Below, piece after piece: positions 6,081 through 6,766 of a DNA stretch of 6,766 bases. Source of the DNA: CAJXVY01 sp965660355 (GTDB taxonomy: Bacteria; Actinomycetota; Actinomycetes; Actinomycetales; Microbacteriaceae); contig CBFHZN010000042.1 of NCBI GenBank assembly GCA_965660355.1, positions 1 to 6,766 on the forward strand, in the 5' to 3' direction. Under the pieces are notes generated by a model, which did not search any database, was not told where the DNA came from, and worked only from the letters and a program-made list of their open reading frames with translations. Position 1 is the first letter of the stretch. Every line of letters begins with the position of its first letter. A program made the position numbers and the translations under genes.

Positions 6081-6286
6081 TGGCTATGACATTGAGATTA
6101 GAAGAGAAGGTTGAGGCAAGGCTCGAAGAGGTCACCTCACAACTTGGTGTTTCAAAGAACAAGTTCATTGAAGCCGCCATTGTTGAAAAACTTAATCGTG
6201 ATGGAAAGAGCCTGCTCGCCGAGAAGATTATCGACAAAGTTCTTTCCAGAGACGCAGAGGTCCTGGAAAGGCTGTCGGACGCATGA
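6080..6286 (+). CDS. Ribbon-helix-helix antitoxin of a Doc toxin-antitoxin pair
   Basis: Small 68-residue protein with the layout of a ribbon-helix-helix (CopG/MetJ-like) antitoxin. A short beta strand (MTLRLEE, about 3-9) is followed by helix A (about 9-22, KVEARLEEVTSQLG), the SKNKFIEAA turn and helix B (about 24-37). A separate charged C-terminal helix (about 42-66, LLAEKIIDKVL then EVLERLSDA) follows and would wrap and neutralise the toxin. The strands of the dimer would bind the operon's own promoter. The ATG at 6080 is preferred because TACCAT lies at leaderless spacing; ATG 6086 is possible. A TTG at 6053 would add residues unlike the fold and lacks a binding site. The stop overlaps the doc start as ATGA, so the two are co-translated. 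The function rests on fold pattern and on the neighbour. Confidence 0.8.
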   Translation: MAMTLRLEEKVEARLEEVTSQLGVSKNKFIEAAIVEKLNRDGKSLLAEKIIDKVLSRDAEVLERLSDA

Positions 6287-6651
6287 CGGAATTTGTAGAT
6301 CTAGAGATATTCGTCACGCAACTCAAGCGAGTTGGTTTCCACATCAGAGACTTAGGTTTATTGGAATCTGCATTGGTTCGACCCCAAACCAGTCTGTTTG
6401 GCGAAGATGCCTACCCGACTTTGGAGCTGAAAGCAGCGGTGATGGTGGAATCCATCATTCTCAATCACCCGATGGTTGATGGGAACAAGCGCTCCAGCTG
6501 GTTGGCGTTAAACCTTTTTGTTGAACTGAATGACTTTGAGATTATCGCCACCCAGGATGAAGTCTTTGACTACGTCTTGGATGTTGCCAATAAACGAATC
6601 AACTCAGAGCAATCAGCTGAGTGGATTAAGAATTACCTTCGGAAGCTTTAG
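6283..6651 (+). CDS. doc: Doc-type Fic-fold toxin
   Basis: The 122-residue product is the length of Doc toxins. The catalytic loop HPMVDGNKR (62-70) is the Doc variant of the Fic motif, with Lys69 where AMP-transferring Fic proteins have Gly. In the best studied member, from phage P1, this variant phosphorylates elongation factor Tu and stops translation. Upstream, RDLGLLESALVRPQTSLFG (22-40) and YPTLELKAA (44-52) match the conserved N-terminal part of the family; IKNYLRKL closes the protein. The third motif position is Met, where Phe or Leu is usual; all catalytic residues (His62, Asp66, Asn68, Lys69, Arg70) are present, so the toxin looks intact. The start overlaps the antitoxin stop (ATGA). 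Its 3' end overlaps a convergent membrane-protein gene by 26 bases. EF-Tu as the target is known for the family, not shown here. Confidence 0.92.
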   Translation: MTEFVDLEIFVTQLKRVGFHIRDLGLLESALVRPQTSLFGEDAYPTLELKAAVMVESIILNHPMVDGNKRSSWLALNLFVELNDFEIIATQDEVFDYVLDVANKRINSEQSAEWIKNYLRKL

Positions 6652-6766
6652 GCTTAGCATTCACCGTTGATCCAACAACTAACGCTGCGCCAATAATTAC
6701 CAAGTTTTTGAAGATGTATTGACCCTCCATGGTCAGCCCGATTGGGAAATCGGTGAAGACAACCTC
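6626..6766 (-). CDS. C-terminal end of a small membrane protein, DoxX/DUF417-like (partial)
   Basis: The minus strand is open from the window edge to a TAA at 6628-6626, giving the last 46 residues of a protein. It reads DFPIGLTMEGQYIFKNLV, then a hydrophobic helix (VIIGAALVVGSTV), then a short hydrophilic tail (NAKPKASEGNS). A GQY-xx-KNLV element entering a final membrane helix resembles the C-terminus of actinobacterial DoxX/DUF417-type integral membrane proteins. That assignment is a pattern match on a short piece. That the frame is coding is supported by its composition and hydrophobic pattern. It converges with doc, overlapping its last 26 bases. Confidence 0.55.
   Translation of the reverse strand, partial: EVVFTDFPIGLTMEGQYIFKNLVIIGAALVVGSTVNAKPKASEGNS

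Noticed and set aside
6111..6479. Plus-strand 122-codon frame spanning the antitoxin and doc
   Set aside because: Out of frame with both recognised proteins, Arg/Ser-rich shadow translation.

Overview
The window comes from a low-to-mid GC bacterial chromosome, most likely an actinobacterium and perhaps a small-genome freshwater member of the Microbacteriaceae. I infer this from several things. The PurL and PurS/PurQ sequences look actinobacterial, as does the receiver/HTH response regulator paired with an eight-helix histidine kinase. TTG starts are frequent, two genes appear to have leaderless promoters, and the DUF916-like surface protein resembles actinobacterial ones. No rRNA, tRNA, CRISPR or insertion sequence is visible.

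Layout. (1) Bases 1-1243, minus strand: purS, purQ and the 5' end of purL, tightly overlapping. Together they encode the three-part formylglycinamidine ribonucleotide (FGAM) synthase of de novo purine synthesis. (2) Bases 1321-3598, minus strand: a two-component pair, a LuxR/NarL-type response regulator followed by a polytopic membrane histidine kinase, in a 14-base overlap. It reads toward the pur genes with a 77-base gap and no convincing terminator. (3) Bases 3599-3768: a divergent intergenic region with a TGAAA-ACA-TTTCA dyad and a possible leaderless promoter for the regulator. (4) Bases 3769-5998, plus strand: a two-gene envelope module. The first gene encodes a secreted four-cysteine protein of unknown family. 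The second encodes a membrane-anchored two-domain protein resembling the DUF916/WxL-partner group, with a long charged cytoplasmic tail. A strong GC-rich stem-loop separates the two and runs into the ribosome binding site of the second. (5) Bases 6080-6651, plus strand: a small ribbon-helix-helix antitoxin and a Doc-type Fic toxin in an ATGA overlap, probably from a leaderless promoter. (6) Bases 6626-6766, minus strand: the C-terminal end of a small membrane protein (DoxX/DUF417-like), converging on and overlapping doc.

How the parts may work together. The purine genes form an obligate complex and are ordinary housekeeping. The most interesting part is the middle. A membrane histidine kinase and its regulator sit divergently beside a secreted protein and a membrane-anchored partner. 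This suggests, without proving it, an envelope-sensing and envelope-building unit in which the regulator acts at the shared intergenic region. The intergenic stem-loop would let the secreted protein be made in larger amounts than its anchor. The toxin-antitoxin pair looks like an independent accessory unit.
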